Below, in pieces: positions 25,374 through 32,980 of a DNA stretch of 42,172 bases. The notes under the pieces are model-generated. The model made no database searches. It was not told where the DNA came from and saw nothing but the letters and a program-made list of their open reading frames with translations. The stretch is from NCBI RefSeq assembly GCF_003073175.1, contig NZ_QBBX01000021.1, positions 1-42,172 of the forward strand, read 5' to 3'. Origin of the DNA: Peribacillus acanthi. GTDB taxonomy: Bacteria > Bacillota > Bacilli > Bacillales > DSM-1321. Each line of letters starts with the position of its first letter. The stretch's first letter is position 1. The position numbers and the translations under genes were made by a program.

Positions 25374-26235
25374 AATTAGCTTCATCTTCATATTGCATGA
25401 TTTCTTCGATCGTCTTGCCTTCTTCAAAATACGAGTACCCGTGTGTCATAAAGAATTCACCGCAGCCCTTATTGGTTACTGCGAAAGTTGAAAAATGTAC
25501 CTCTTTCACTCCATCTGATGTTGACCCGGATGGTCCCAAAGAAATACAGCGATCAGAAATTATTTCCCTCTTGCCATTTGTGTCCACATAAACATATTGA
25601 TCATTAATTAGACCTTCTCCAGGAGGAATTGAAGTTAGAGCCATTCCATTTTCCTCTACCTCGATGACATGAAAACCATCTATCTCCCTTGGTTCCGGTG
25701 CATTTTCTACATTATAAGAAACATGAATATTCCCCACATAACCCTGGGGAATTTCATAATATTGATTAGTATTTTGCTGAAATGGACGTACCTCCAGGAG
25801 GATGCCATCAACTAAAGTAAAGATTGCGATCAATACAATCAATAATGCACCATTGGAGTAGGCCGATTTTTTCTTAGGTAACCTGCGACCATTTTTCAAA
25901 CCTTCATCTAGTAAAAAGAAGATTAACGAACATATAGCAGAAAATATACCCAATTCTTCAACAAAGACGATGGTAATTGAACCAAAGAACAAATGAATAA
26001 AGGCAGCCGCGATAAAACGACTTTTCCTTAGTTTCCTCGTCAAGAAATCCGATACTAACGAAACCGGAATCCCATATAAGAAATTCCCAATCCCGGCATA
26101 AAACAGAGCAATTATAAATATGCCAAAAAATTCATCACCACGATTGATTAAATCGAGAAGAAAGAAAAAGAAGCCTAACAGAAACGTGCAAATTAAGGCA
26201 GCCATCACTTTATTTCCGAATCGAAAGTCTCCCAT
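25372..26235 (-). CDS. Membrane protein with a C-terminal extracytoplasmic domain (DUF6843-like)
   Basis: A 287-aa protein with about five hydrophobic segments in residues 10-165 (for example VMAALICTFLLGFFFFLLDL and NGALLIVLIAIFTLVDGILL). A soluble C-terminal domain follows, beginning YYEIPQGYVGNIHVSYN. The IP(E/Q)GYVG start and later GEGLINDQYVYVD are features I associate with DUF6843 proteins of Bacillus; that match is from memory. Two Cys (in SDRCISLG and NKGCGEF) could form a disulfide outside the membrane. Function unknown. GGAG precedes the ATG. Next upstream is the 690-bp repeat array. Confidence 0.65.
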   Translation of the reverse strand: MGDFRFGNKVMAALICTFLLGFFFFLLDLINRGDEFFGIFIIALFYAGIGNFLYGIPVSLVSDFLTRKLRKSRFIAAAFIHLFFGSITIVFVEELGIFSAICSLIFFLLDEGLKNGRRLPKKKSAYSNGALLIVLIAIFTLVDGILLEVRPFQQNTNQYYEIPQGYVGNIHVSYNVENAPEPREIDGFHVIEVEENGMALTSIPPGEGLINDQYVYVDTNGKREIISDRCISLGPSGSTSDGVKEVHFSTFAVTNKGCGEFFMTHGYSYFEEGKTIEEIMQYEDEAN

Positions 26236-26340
26236 CTCCCTAATCTCTCCTCTTTTCTTAAGTATCTTAATAAATATACCCTATCCTGTACCAAGAATCC
26301 TTTAATCAAATGTAAGTTTTGATATCCTTCATCCATGTTC

Positions 26341-27031
26341 TAATACTCTTCACTTTAATCGGTTATCCTTCACTTTAGATTAAATGTCCTGCGCTCCCTA
26401 TTCCAGCTTCGAGCACCAACGATTTATGTGAACCCGATTTCCCACTTCAATTCCCTTTTATCGTTCACTTTCCCCCAGATACTCTTCATTTTCGAGCTTT
26501 TTACCTTTCACTTTTGAAAATTTACTATTCACTTTTTAAGGAATCATACAATTTTCCCTTCACTTCAATTCGTTTACTCACGTTCATGACCCGTTATCAT
26601 TCACTTAAACTCATTTACTATTCACTTTTCACCGTTACCCTTCACGCTAACATTTGATGTCCTGCACTTCCCATTCCAGCTTCGAACACCAACGTTTTAT
26701 GTGACCCCGTTTTCCCACTTTAAATCCCTTTTACCGTTCATTTCCCCCCGGATACTCTTCACTTTCGAGCTTTTTTCCTTTCACTTTTGAAAATTTACTC
26801 TTCACTTTTTAAGAATCCATACAATTATTACTTCACTTCAATTAGTTTACTCACGTTTCTGACCCGTTTTCCTTCACTTCAACTCATTTACAATTTACTT
26901 TTCACCGTTACCCTTCAATCTAACATTTGATGTCCTACACTCCACATTCCATCTTCGAGCACCAACGTTTTATGTGAACTCGTTTCCCCACTTCAAATCC
27001 CTTTTATCGGTCATTTCCCCCGGATATCCTC
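26341..27031 (+). repeat. Long tandem array of TTCACTT units with 273-bp (13 x 21) higher-order period
   Basis: The heptamer TTCACTT or a close variant recurs through the whole gap, for example at 26349, 26369, 26464, 26485, 26507, 26528, 26559, 26600, 26621 and 26641, mostly 20-22 bp apart. Above this lies a tandem duplication. ATGTCCT starts at 26384, 26657 and 26930, exactly 273 bp apart, and the segment CTTTTGAAAATTTACT recurs at 26511 and 26784, again 273 bp. Copies 1 and 2 differ by base changes with essentially no indels, and copy 3 is partial. No gene or transposase is inside. Confidence 0.9.
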
Positions 27032-27054
27032 ACAACTATCAGTATCAAACCCAA

Positions 27055-27090
27055 TAAAAAAAGCGTAAATTCAAATTTGAATTCACGCTT
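27055..27090 (-). terminator. Rho-independent terminator of the cystine ABC operon
   Basis: AAGCGT plus an AT-rich inner stem pairs with ACGCTT (27061-27090). On the minus strand the stem is followed by seven T residues, 7 nt after the ATPase gene. Confidence 0.92.
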
Positions 27091-27096
27091 ACTTAA

Positions 27097-27831
27097 TTAC
27101 TGTATTCGATTCAAAAACTGTTTCGTACGTTCCTCTTTCGGATTGTTGAACAGATCATGAGGCTTTCCTCGTTCGACAATGACTCCTCCATCCATGAAAA
27201 TCACTTCATCTGCTGCTTCCTGAGCAAAGCGCATTTCATGAGTAACCACAATCATCGTCATTCCTTCATTAGCTAGGTCCTTCATTACCTTCAGAACTTC
27301 ACCTACCAATTCAGGATCAAGAGCCGAGGTCGGTTCATCAAATAACATGACATTCGGTTCCATCGCAAGTGCTCTGGCAATACCTACGCGTTGTTGTTGA
27401 CCTCCAGATAACTGGAACGGATAAAAATCAAACTTATCGCCAAGTCCCACTTTTCGAAGAAGATTCTCTGCTTTAGAACGAGCTTGCTCTTTGCTCTCTC
27501 TTTTAACCGTAATAGGTCCTTCCATTACATTTTCCAATGCCGTCATATGTGGAAACAAATTATAACTTTGGAATACCATTCCCGTTAAACGTCGAAAAGG
27601 TGGTATTAGCTTCTTCGGAACGGCTCCGTTAAAATCTAAAGTGTTACCTTCAATTGTAAGCCTACCCTTAGTTGGCGTTTCTAATATATTCAAGCATCGT
27701 AGGAAAGTCGTTTTTCCAGACCCTGATGGACCAATTAAAACCACCACTTTCCCTTTTTCTACTTCAAGGTCAATTCCTTTTAAAACTTCAAGTTCACCGA
27801 ATTGCTTATATAGTCCTTTTACAGAAATCAT
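27097..27831 (-). CDS. tcyC: Cystine/polar amino-acid ABC transporter, ATP-binding subunit
   Basis: ABC ATPase of 244 aa. All nucleotide-binding motifs are visible: Walker [11 protein letters not shown]-loop in [17 protein letters not shown], signature LSGGQQQR, Walker [15 protein letters not shown] and the switch His in VVTHEMRFA. It is of the polar amino-acid uptake subtype (GlnQ/ArtP/TcyC). Length equals B. subtilis TcyC. GGAGG precedes the ATG. Third gene of the operon, 17 nt after the permease; the cystine assignment rests on the binding protein. Confidence 0.9.
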   Translation of the reverse strand: MISVKGLYKQFGELEVLKGIDLEVEKGKVVVLIGPSGSGKTTFLRCLNILETPTKGRLTIEGNTLDFNGAVPKKLIPPFRRLTGMVFQSYNLFPHMTALENVMEGPITVKRESKEQARSKAENLLRKVGLGDKFDFYPFQLSGGQQQRVGIARALAMEPNVMLFDEPTSALDPELVGEVLKVMKDLANEGMTMIVVTHEMRFAQEAADEVIFMDGGVIVERGKPHDLFNNPKEERTKQFLNRIQ

Positions 27832-27848
27832 CTTATTTCCTCCTTTCT

Positions 27849-28550
27849 TTACCTAGACACGTATCGATCTAATCTTGTTTCGAGTCTTCCTTGGAATATG
27901 GAAAGGATAAAACAAATGATCCAGTAAATAATCGCTGCTTCTGAATAGAGAAGTAAAAATTCATAGTTCGTCGCTGCAATCTCCTGTGCTTTACGAAACA
28001 TTTCTGTCACCAAGATTAAGGATGCTAACGAAGTGTCCTTAATTAAGCTAATGAAAGTATTCGACAATGGCGGAATGGATACTCTTGAAGCCTGAGGCAG
28101 AATGACTCGTTTTAAAGTCTGTGGGTACGACATTCCGATAGAATAGGCCGCTTCCCATTGCCCTTTGGGGACAGATAAAATAGCTGCACGGATGATTTCA
28201 GACGAATAGGCCCCAACATTTAAGGAAAATCCGATAACCGCTGCAGGAAATGGGTCAATCACAATCCCAATCGTAGGTAAGCCATAAAAGATGATAAATA
28301 ATTGCACAAGTAAAGGAGTACCTCGAATAGCAGAAACATAAAAACGAGCAATCCACTGAAACGGTTTAACGGTCGATATACGCGCAAGTGCGGTTAAGAT
28401 GGCAATAAGTAAACCACAAATAAAGGTCACTAACGTTAAAGGTATCGTATACAAAAGAGCCCCCTTCAGCAAAGGCTGAAGGGAACTTTGTGCGATTTCC
28501 GTTAGTCTGGCTAATCGGTCCGGATCAGAGAAAATACTATTCAAGTACAT
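27849..28550 (-). CDS. tcyB: Cystine/polar amino-acid ABC transporter, permease subunit
   Basis: Membrane permease of about 233 aa with five or so helices. The HisM/TcyB domain begins at [20 protein letters not shown], and the EAA loop that contacts the ATPase is visible as [40 protein letters not shown] is another family constant. Its start (ATG 28550) lies within the end of the binding-protein gene (14-nt overlap), implying translational coupling; an in-frame TTG at 28559 is a less likely start. Confidence 0.9.
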   Translation of the reverse strand: MYLNSIFSDPDRLARLTEIAQSSLQPLLKGALLYTIPLTLVTFICGLLIAILTALARISTVKPFQWIARFYVSAIRGTPLLVQLFIIFYGLPTIGIVIDPFPAAVIGFSLNVGAYSSEIIRAAILSVPKGQWEAAYSIGMSYPQTLKRVILPQASRVSIPPLSNTFISLIKDTSLASLILVTEMFRKAQEIAATNYEFLLLYSEAAIIYWIICFILSIFQGRLETRLDRYVSR

Positions 28551-29358
28551 TTTCACCAAACCATTTTACGGAAATTTTTTCATATGTGCCATCTTGGATC
28601 ATTTCATCTAAAGCTTTATTTACTTCTTCAACAAGTGTTTCACTGCCCTTACGGAACATTAAACCACTTTGTGAAGCATCATCAGCTTCGTCTACTACTT
28701 TAACTGGTGCATCTGGTTTTTGTTTTTTGAAATCTAAGAATGATAATTTATCGTTGATTGTGACTTCAACACGCTTGGAGTTAATCAATTCAATAGCTTG
28801 ATTAAAGCCCTCTACTCCAACAATCTCAGCACCTAATTTTCTAGCCTGATCCGCATAGTTACTAGTCATGGATTGAGCCGATTTAAGTCCTTTAATATCT
28901 TCAAATGCTTTAACTTCTGTATTGCTTTCATGTGCGATAAGTACTGATGCAGAAGTAATATACGGTTTTGAGAAATCATACTTCTCTTGGCGATCTGGGC
29001 GAATACCTACTTGGTTAGCAATCATATCAAATCGTTTTGCATCTAACCCAGCGAACATTCCATCCCACTGAGTTTCTAAGAACTTAGCTTCAACACCTAA
29101 TCGTTTAGCTACTTCGCGAGCAACTTCCACGTCAAATCCAGTTAATTCACCTTTTTCATCATGGAAAGTGAACGGAGGATATGTACCCTCTGTACCAATT
29201 AATAGTGTGCCTTCTTCTTTTACTTTAGATAGAAGATCTCCATCTGCAGTAGTTTTCTCATCATTCTTGTTCTCTGCTTTATCTTCAGTTTTTCCACAAC
29301 CTGCTACGACCAGCATTAAGCTAAGTAATAGCGCAAAAAAGATTGTAAACTTTTTCAT
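28537..29358 (-). CDS. tcyA: Cystine-type ABC transporter, substrate-binding lipoprotein
   Basis: Solute-binding lipoprotein of 273 aa with a signal peptide and lipobox (VVAGC, Cys20). The SBP_bac_3 fold shows [58 protein letters not shown] and the end [11 protein letters not shown]. These blocks align closely with B. subtilis TcyA (GTEGTYEPFTYHD, ETQWGSMFAGLNSKRFD, SKKWFGEDV), so L-cystine is the likely ligand. The start at 29358 has GGGGGT upstream; a longer frame runs through the promoter and is rejected. A strong SigA promoter lies 44 bp upstream. Confidence 0.9.
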   Translation of the reverse strand: MKKFTIFFALLLSLMLVVAGCGKTEDKAENKNDEKTTADGDLLSKVKEEGTLLIGTEGTYPPFTFHDEKGELTGFDVEVAREVAKRLGVEAKFLETQWDGMFAGLDAKRFDMIANQVGIRPDRQEKYDFSKPYITSASVLIAHESNTEVKAFEDIKGLKSAQSMTSNYADQARKLGAEIVGVEGFNQAIELINSKRVEVTINDKLSFLDFKKQKPDAPVKVVDEADDASQSGLMFRKGSETLVEEVNKALDEMIQDGTYEKISVKWFGENVLE

Positions 29359-29401
29359 ATTTATACCCCCTAAAATCCTATGAGTTTTGTCGGCTTTAGT
29401 C

Positions 29402-29430
29402 ATCATATTATAGAGTTGTTGTGTTGTCAA
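29402..29430 (-). promoter_or_regulatory. SigA promoter of the tcyABC-like operon
   Basis: Minus strand TTGACA (29425-29430), 17-bp spacer, TATGAT (29402-29407). No S-box or T-box leader lies between it and the gene; a CymR-type site was not recognised. Confidence 0.85.
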
Positions 29431-29613
29431 AACAAAAGTTTGCAAAATCTAATATTTCTACTATTTGCTTTTTTCCACCAACTAATGCAAGGATAAACCT
29501 AGGAATACAAAAGAAAAATCCCCACTAATTTGAAGATTATTTTTTTCTTATCTAGTTGGAGAATTTGATTATGGATTTAATCAGCCTGTATATTACCTTT
29601 ACAATGTACAACC

Positions 29614-29651
29614 ACAAAAAAAGTAGTGCTTTCCATTAGGATTGCACTACT
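29614..29651 (-). terminator. Rho-independent terminator of the lipoprotein gene
   Basis: AGTAGTGC/GCACTACT (8 bp, 14-nt loop) followed on the minus strand by eight T residues, 11 nt after the stop codon. Confidence 0.9.
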
Positions 29652-29661
29652 CTCAACGTTA

Positions 29662-30168
29662 TTAGTTAACTTCTTTATCTAGATTAGGCTTTAACATACC
29701 GATGCTTTCGAATGCAGCACCAATTTTATCTACACCAGCTTGGAATGTTGCGTTAGCAGCATCAAGAACAGGAGCATCTTTTTTCAACTCTTCAGCTTTA
29801 GCTGTATAAGAGTCAGCGATTTCTTTAATACCTGCTTCTAAATCAGCTTTTTGTGCTTCTAATTCAGCTGGAACCGTGATTCCTTGAAGCTCTGCCGCTA
29901 CTGCCGCTGCAGCTTCACTAGCTTTTGTTTTCATTTCAGGAGTTGGAGCTTCTTCAGCTAAGTAAGCATTTAAATCCGCATCTTTAGCATTGATTTTTGC
30001 TGGGATATCAGCATAGAACTTGTATAATACACTTTTAAGGTTTACTTCTTCTTTTGGTGCTTCTTCTTTAGTTGTTTCTTCTGTTGTAGTCTCTTCTTTC
30101 TTTTCTGCACAAGCAGCTAAAGCTAGAGATAAAGTTAATGCTGATAATAATAACCAGAACTTCTTCAT
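29662..30168 (-). CDS. Lipoprotein of unknown function
   Basis: A 168-aa predicted lipoprotein. The signal peptide MKKFWLLLSALTLSLALAAC ends in a lipobox with Cys20. A Glu/Thr/Lys-rich linker follows, and then an Ala/Lys/Glu-rich helical domain (for example KASEAAAAVAAELQGITVPA), probably a coiled coil or helical bundle, on the outer face of the membrane. No enzymatic motif. The highly biased composition makes homology by eye unreliable. Monocistronic with its own terminator. Confidence 0.8.
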   Translation of the reverse strand: MKKFWLLLSALTLSLALAACAEKKEETTTEETTKEEAPKEEVNLKSVLYKFYADIPAKINAKDADLNAYLAEEAPTPEMKTKASEAAAAVAAELQGITVPAELEAQKADLEAGIKEIADSYTAKAEELKKDAPVLDAANATFQAGVDKIGAAFESIGMLKPNLDKEVN

Positions 30169-30702
30169 TGTAAATCCCCCATTTATTCATTTTATATATG
30201 TATTAGATCATTACCGTGATATAAAATGGTTTCCCCTAAAATATACCCCTCAATACGGTAACCATCTGAAACACCATTAAGAAGTTGTTTCACACTTTAC
30301 TAAGCTATGACATAATCATGACAAAAATTACAATTGGTAACAATTACATATTTTACTTATAATTTACAATCTCGTCAATAGTAATGTTTGAAAATTACAA
30401 CTAAAATAAAACAAGACTGAACAGTCTGCAAAGTATATTGTAGTAACTTTCTTGTTAAAAAACAAGTATTAATATAAGAAATCTTTCCTAAAATCATAAA
30501 ATTCGCGCGGTAGTTTGGTTGAATTTTGCAAATAGTTAGATTAAATATTTTATTCAGAAAAATGTGAAATATAGGAAATTTTAGTTATCCCTTTCATTTA
30601 TCCCTCACAATATTGGATGGAAATGTGAAATTTTAAAGAGTGATTTTTTAAGAATCAACAAATAATGAAAAGGATGTTTATTTATAAAAGGAGACGATAC
30701 AT
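30169..30702. other. AT-rich divergent intergenic region
   Basis: A 534-bp gap upstream of both the lipoprotein gene and the secreted-protein gene. Very AT-rich, with no convincing gene, riboswitch, hairpin or consensus promoter that I can see. It must contain the start sites of both genes. Confidence 0.6.
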
Positions 30703-31338
30703 ATGAAAAAACAAGGTATTAAACTAATCATTTTTCTAATGACGATTGTTTTAATCTTTTCACCGGTGTCTGCTTCTGCAAGTAATCAAAAGAATTGTCT
30801 GTCCAAAGCTGCTGTTCAATTAAAAGGTGATATGAGAAAACTATGGATTGATCATGGGATATGGACAAAAAGCTATATGAAAAGCGCACTGTCAGGATTG
30901 GAAGATCAAGAATTTGTTCTTAAGAGACTTTTGAAAAACCAAGAGGATATTGGGAATGCAATCAAACCAATCTACGGTGAGGAAGCTGGAAAAAAACTCA
31001 CTGATTTGTTGACGGAGCATATTGTAATTGCGGGTAAAATCGTGGATGCTGCCAAAAAAGGCGATCAAGCCACTTTACAGCAACAAAATAAAGAATGGTA
31101 TCGTAACGCGGATGACATTGCTAAGTTCCTAAGTAGTGCTAATCCAAACTGGAAGCAAAATGAATTAAAAGATTTACTCTATGTTCATTTGCAAATGGTC
31201 ACTGACGAACTTGTAGCTCGTTTGAAAAAGGATTGGCAAGCAAATATTGACGCCTTTGATCACGGTGAAGAACATCTCATCAAATTGGCGGATACTCTTT
31301 CTGATGGGATTATTAAGCAGTTTCCTGAGAAGTTTTAA
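30703..31338 (+). CDS. Secreted protein of unknown function
   Basis: A 211-aa protein with a clear Sec signal peptide (basic MKKQGIKL, hydrophobic core, cleavage expected after SASA near residue 26). The mature part is helical, with conserved-looking segments AAVQLKGDMRKLWIDHGIWT, LKRLLKNQEDIGNAIKPIYG and LTEHIVIAGKIVDAAKKGD. I recall similar secreted proteins in Bacillus and Paenibacillus without an established role. A strong AAGGAG precedes the ATG. It is convergent with the DUF3992 cluster. Confidence 0.8.
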   Translation: MKKQGIKLIIFLMTIVLIFSPVSASASNQKNCLSKAAVQLKGDMRKLWIDHGIWTKSYMKSALSGLEDQEFVLKRLLKNQEDIGNAIKPIYGEEAGKKLTDLLTEHIVIAGKIVDAAKKGDQATLQQQNKEWYRNADDIAKFLSSANPNWKQNELKDLLYVHLQMVTDELVARLKKDWQANIDAFDHGEEHLIKLADTLSDGIIKQFPEKF

Positions 31339-31339
31339 T

Positions 31340-31381
31340 TAAAAAAATAAGAGGCTTGTCTATAATAAATGGGCAAGCCTC
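31340..31381 (-). terminator. Rho-independent terminator of the last DUF3992 gene
   Basis: GAGGCTTG/CAAGCCTC (31351-31358 and 31374-31381) with a 15-nt loop. The minus strand continues TTATTTTTTT. The same stem sequence recurs at 31921-31949. Confidence 0.85.
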
Positions 31382-31398
31382 CCTTAATTCAATCTATA

Positions 31399-31764
31399 CT
31401 AGCAGACTACACGCTTGTACAATAAAATGCAGAATTTTCCTTGTGAGTTTGCACTGGTTGTAAAAATATTGAATCTTATTGGATTATTTACAGAGATTTT
31501 TCTAGTATTTCCAGGTGTGACAGTGATGTCAGGTGTAAAAGATCCATCTGCACTTGTTACGGCAAATGTAATATTATCATTCCCACAATTAAAAACTTCA
31601 AATGTTCCTTGAAAGTAATCACTATCTAAAGGCTGTTGTACTTGCCAATAGCTTGTTCCAGGTGGTTGTAGCCCTTTAATATTTCCGCAGTTTTCCTCTT
31701 GGAAAATTTGTGGATTTGGGCAGCAGAATCCACCATTGTTATGGTTTATATGATTTCCACACAT
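31399..31764 (-). CDS. DUF3992 endospore-appendage (Ena)-type protein A
   Basis: A 121-aa protein. The N-terminal connector MCGNHINHNNGGFCCPNPQI has the Cys14-Cys15 pair, followed by Cys26 (ENCGNI), the jellyroll block DYFQGTFEVFNCG, the loop ITVTPGNTRKISVNNP, and Cys112 and Cys121 in GKFCILLYKRVVC. This is the arrangement known for Ena fibre subunits, where the paired Cys of one subunit crosslink to Cys in an early and a late strand of earlier subunits. Absence of a signal peptide fits mother-cell assembly. GGAGG lies 8 nt before the ATG, and a dedicated promoter lies 32 nt upstream. Fibre formation is inferred. Confidence 0.85.
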   Translation of the reverse strand: MCGNHINHNNGGFCCPNPQIFQEENCGNIKGLQPPGTSYWQVQQPLDSDYFQGTFEVFNCGNDNITFAVTSADGSFTPDITVTPGNTRKISVNNPIRFNIFTTSANSQGKFCILLYKRVVC

Positions 31765-31795
31765 TTTATTTCCCTCCTTAAACAGAGTATATTTA

Positions 31796-31835
31796 CCTAC
31801 CCTATATTAGATGCAATTTGTCCAATGACTGACAC
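31796..31835 (-). promoter_or_regulatory. Conserved DUF3992-gene promoter, copy 2
   Basis: Minus strand: GTGTCA-N6-GGACAA-N2-TGCAT then CTAATATAGGGTAGG, 31 nt from the start codon of protein A. The block TCCGCAGTTGTA just upstream is shared with copy 3. Confidence 0.8.
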
Positions 31836-31868
31836 ATACAACTGCGGATATTTTAATATAAGGAATAT

Positions 31869-31949
31869 AACAACCCTCAAACTATTGTTTGAGGGTTGTT
31901 AAGGAAACAATATTATATGAGAGGCTTGTCTGAATCCTTCTCAAGCCTC
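31869..31949. other. Two hairpins between DUF3992 genes B and A
   Basis: A perfect 14-bp stem AACAACCCTCAAAC/GTTTGAGGGTTGTT with a 4-nt loop (31869-31900), and GAGGCTTG/CAAGCCTC (31921-31949). They follow gene B on the minus strand and precede the promoter of gene A. Neither has a clean T run, so they may stabilise the 3' end or weakly terminate. Confidence 0.7.
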
Positions 31950-31998
31950 AAAAAATCGATCTACTCTAAACTGGTGTAGATTGATTGAATTAATTATT

Positions 31999-32379
31999 TT
32001 AGCAGAATACACGCTTATACAAAGTAATACAGTATTTTCCTCTTGATCTATTTACAGGTACTGTATCAGTAGCCACAAGAGGAGTAACTCTTATAATGAA
32101 ATTCTGTGGATTATTTACAGAAACCTTTCTAGTATTTCCAGGTGTAACAGTTATAGCTCCCGTAGTTCCCCCACCCGCAGATGTTACTTCAAAAACAATG
32201 TTCTGATTTCCACAGTTAAAGACTTCAAATGTTCCTTGAAAGTAATCATTTTCATTTGTTGGTCCTCTCCAAAAAGTATCATCTACTGGACCTTGAATAC
32301 TTCCACAAATTTCCTCTTGGAAAATCTTAGGATCTGGACAACAGAATCCATTAACACTATTTCCGTGATTTCCACACAT
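31999..32379 (-). CDS. DUF3992 endospore-appendage (Ena)-type protein B
   Basis: A 126-aa paralogue of the neighbouring genes. It keeps MCGNHGNSVNGFCCPDPKIF (Cys13-Cys14), Cys25 (EEICGSI), DYFQGTFEVFNCG, ITVTPGNTRKVSVNNP, and Cys117 and Cys126 in GKYCITLYKRVFC. A longer loop (VTPLVATDTVPVNRSR) precedes the last strand. It starts 47 nt after gene C with only AT-rich sequence between, and no copy of the shared promoter, so it is probably read from the gene C promoter. The ribosome site is GGGAGAG. Likely a co-assembling major or minor fibre subunit (inferred). Confidence 0.85.
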   Translation of the reverse strand: MCGNHGNSVNGFCCPDPKIFQEEICGSIQGPVDDTFWRGPTNENDYFQGTFEVFNCGNQNIVFEVTSAGGGTTGAITVTPGNTRKVSVNNPQNFIIRVTPLVATDTVPVNRSRGKYCITLYKRVFC

Positions 32380-32426
32380 ATTTATTCTCTCCCATTTTTT
32401 TATTTTATTATTTTTTCTTATTTAAA

Positions 32427-32816
32427 CTAACAAAGTACACGCTTGTACAATGTAATACAGAATTTCCCACTTGTTCCAGCTGAAAGTATACGCACTCTAA
32501 AATTAGCAGGATCATTAACTGATACGGTAATTGAATTCCCTGGAGTTACAGTGATTGTCACAGGCGCGCCCGTTGCATCCACTAGGCCACCCACTCGAAA
32601 TTCAATATTTCCCTCGGGACCACAGTTAAATACTTCGAAAGTCCCCTGGAAATAATCGCCGTCGGCAGGTCCATTCCACACAGTTGAGAACCCATCTCGT
32701 GTAACTTCTCCTGCTACAGGACGTGGACCTTTTAAGTTCCCACAGTTCTTTTCTACAAAAATCTGCGGATCTGGACAGCAGAATCCACCATTGTTATGGT
32801 TTTTACTTCCACACAT
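32427..32816 (-). CDS. DUF3992 endospore-appendage (Ena)-type protein C
   Basis: A 129-aa paralogue. The N-terminal connector MCGSKNHNNGGFCCPDPQIF has Cys13-Cys14; then come Cys25 (EKNCGNL), DYFQGTFEVFNCG, ITVTPGNSITVSVNDP, and Cys120 and Cys129 in GKFCITLYKRVLC. The start is placed at 32816, where GGAGAG precedes ATG and all paralogues begin MCG; the longer frame runs into the promoter. First gene of a two-gene unit with protein B, driven by the conserved promoter 33 nt upstream. Closest in sequence to proteins A and B, which suggests recent tandem duplication. Confidence 0.86.
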   Translation of the reverse strand: MCGSKNHNNGGFCCPDPQIFVEKNCGNLKGPRPVAGEVTRDGFSTVWNGPADGDYFQGTFEVFNCGPEGNIEFRVGGLVDATGAPVTITVTPGNSITVSVNDPANFRVRILSAGTSGKFCITLYKRVLC

Positions 32817-32849
32817 ATTTAATCTCTCCTTGTAATGTTTTGTTTTTGT

Positions 32850-32889
32850 CTTACCGTACATTAGATGCAACTTGTCCTCATGCTGACAC
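32850..32889 (-). promoter_or_regulatory. Conserved DUF3992-gene promoter, copy 3
   Basis: Minus strand: GTGTCA-N6-GGACAA-N2-TGCAT then CTAATGTACGGTAAG, 33 nt from the start of protein C. The upstream block TCCGCAATTGTA matches copy 2 at 11 of 12 positions. Confidence 0.8.
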
Positions 32890-32928
32890 CCTTACAATTG
32901 CGGAATTTTCCAATCATATTAAGTTCCT

Positions 32929-32963
32929 AAAAAAATCACCCCATACTATTGATTGGAGTGATT
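32929..32963 (-). terminator. Rho-independent terminator of the membrane-anchored DUF3992 gene
   Basis: Minus strand: AATCACTCCA pairs with TGGGGTGATT (one wobble) around a 10-nt loop and is followed by a T run. It separates this gene from the promoter of protein C. Confidence 0.85.
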
Positions 32964-32980
32964 AGAGCAAATCTATTTAA

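Noticed and set aside
30020-30280. Plus-strand frame opposite the lipoprotein gene
   Set aside because: Its composition mirrors the repetitive Glu/Thr codons of the real gene on the other strand.
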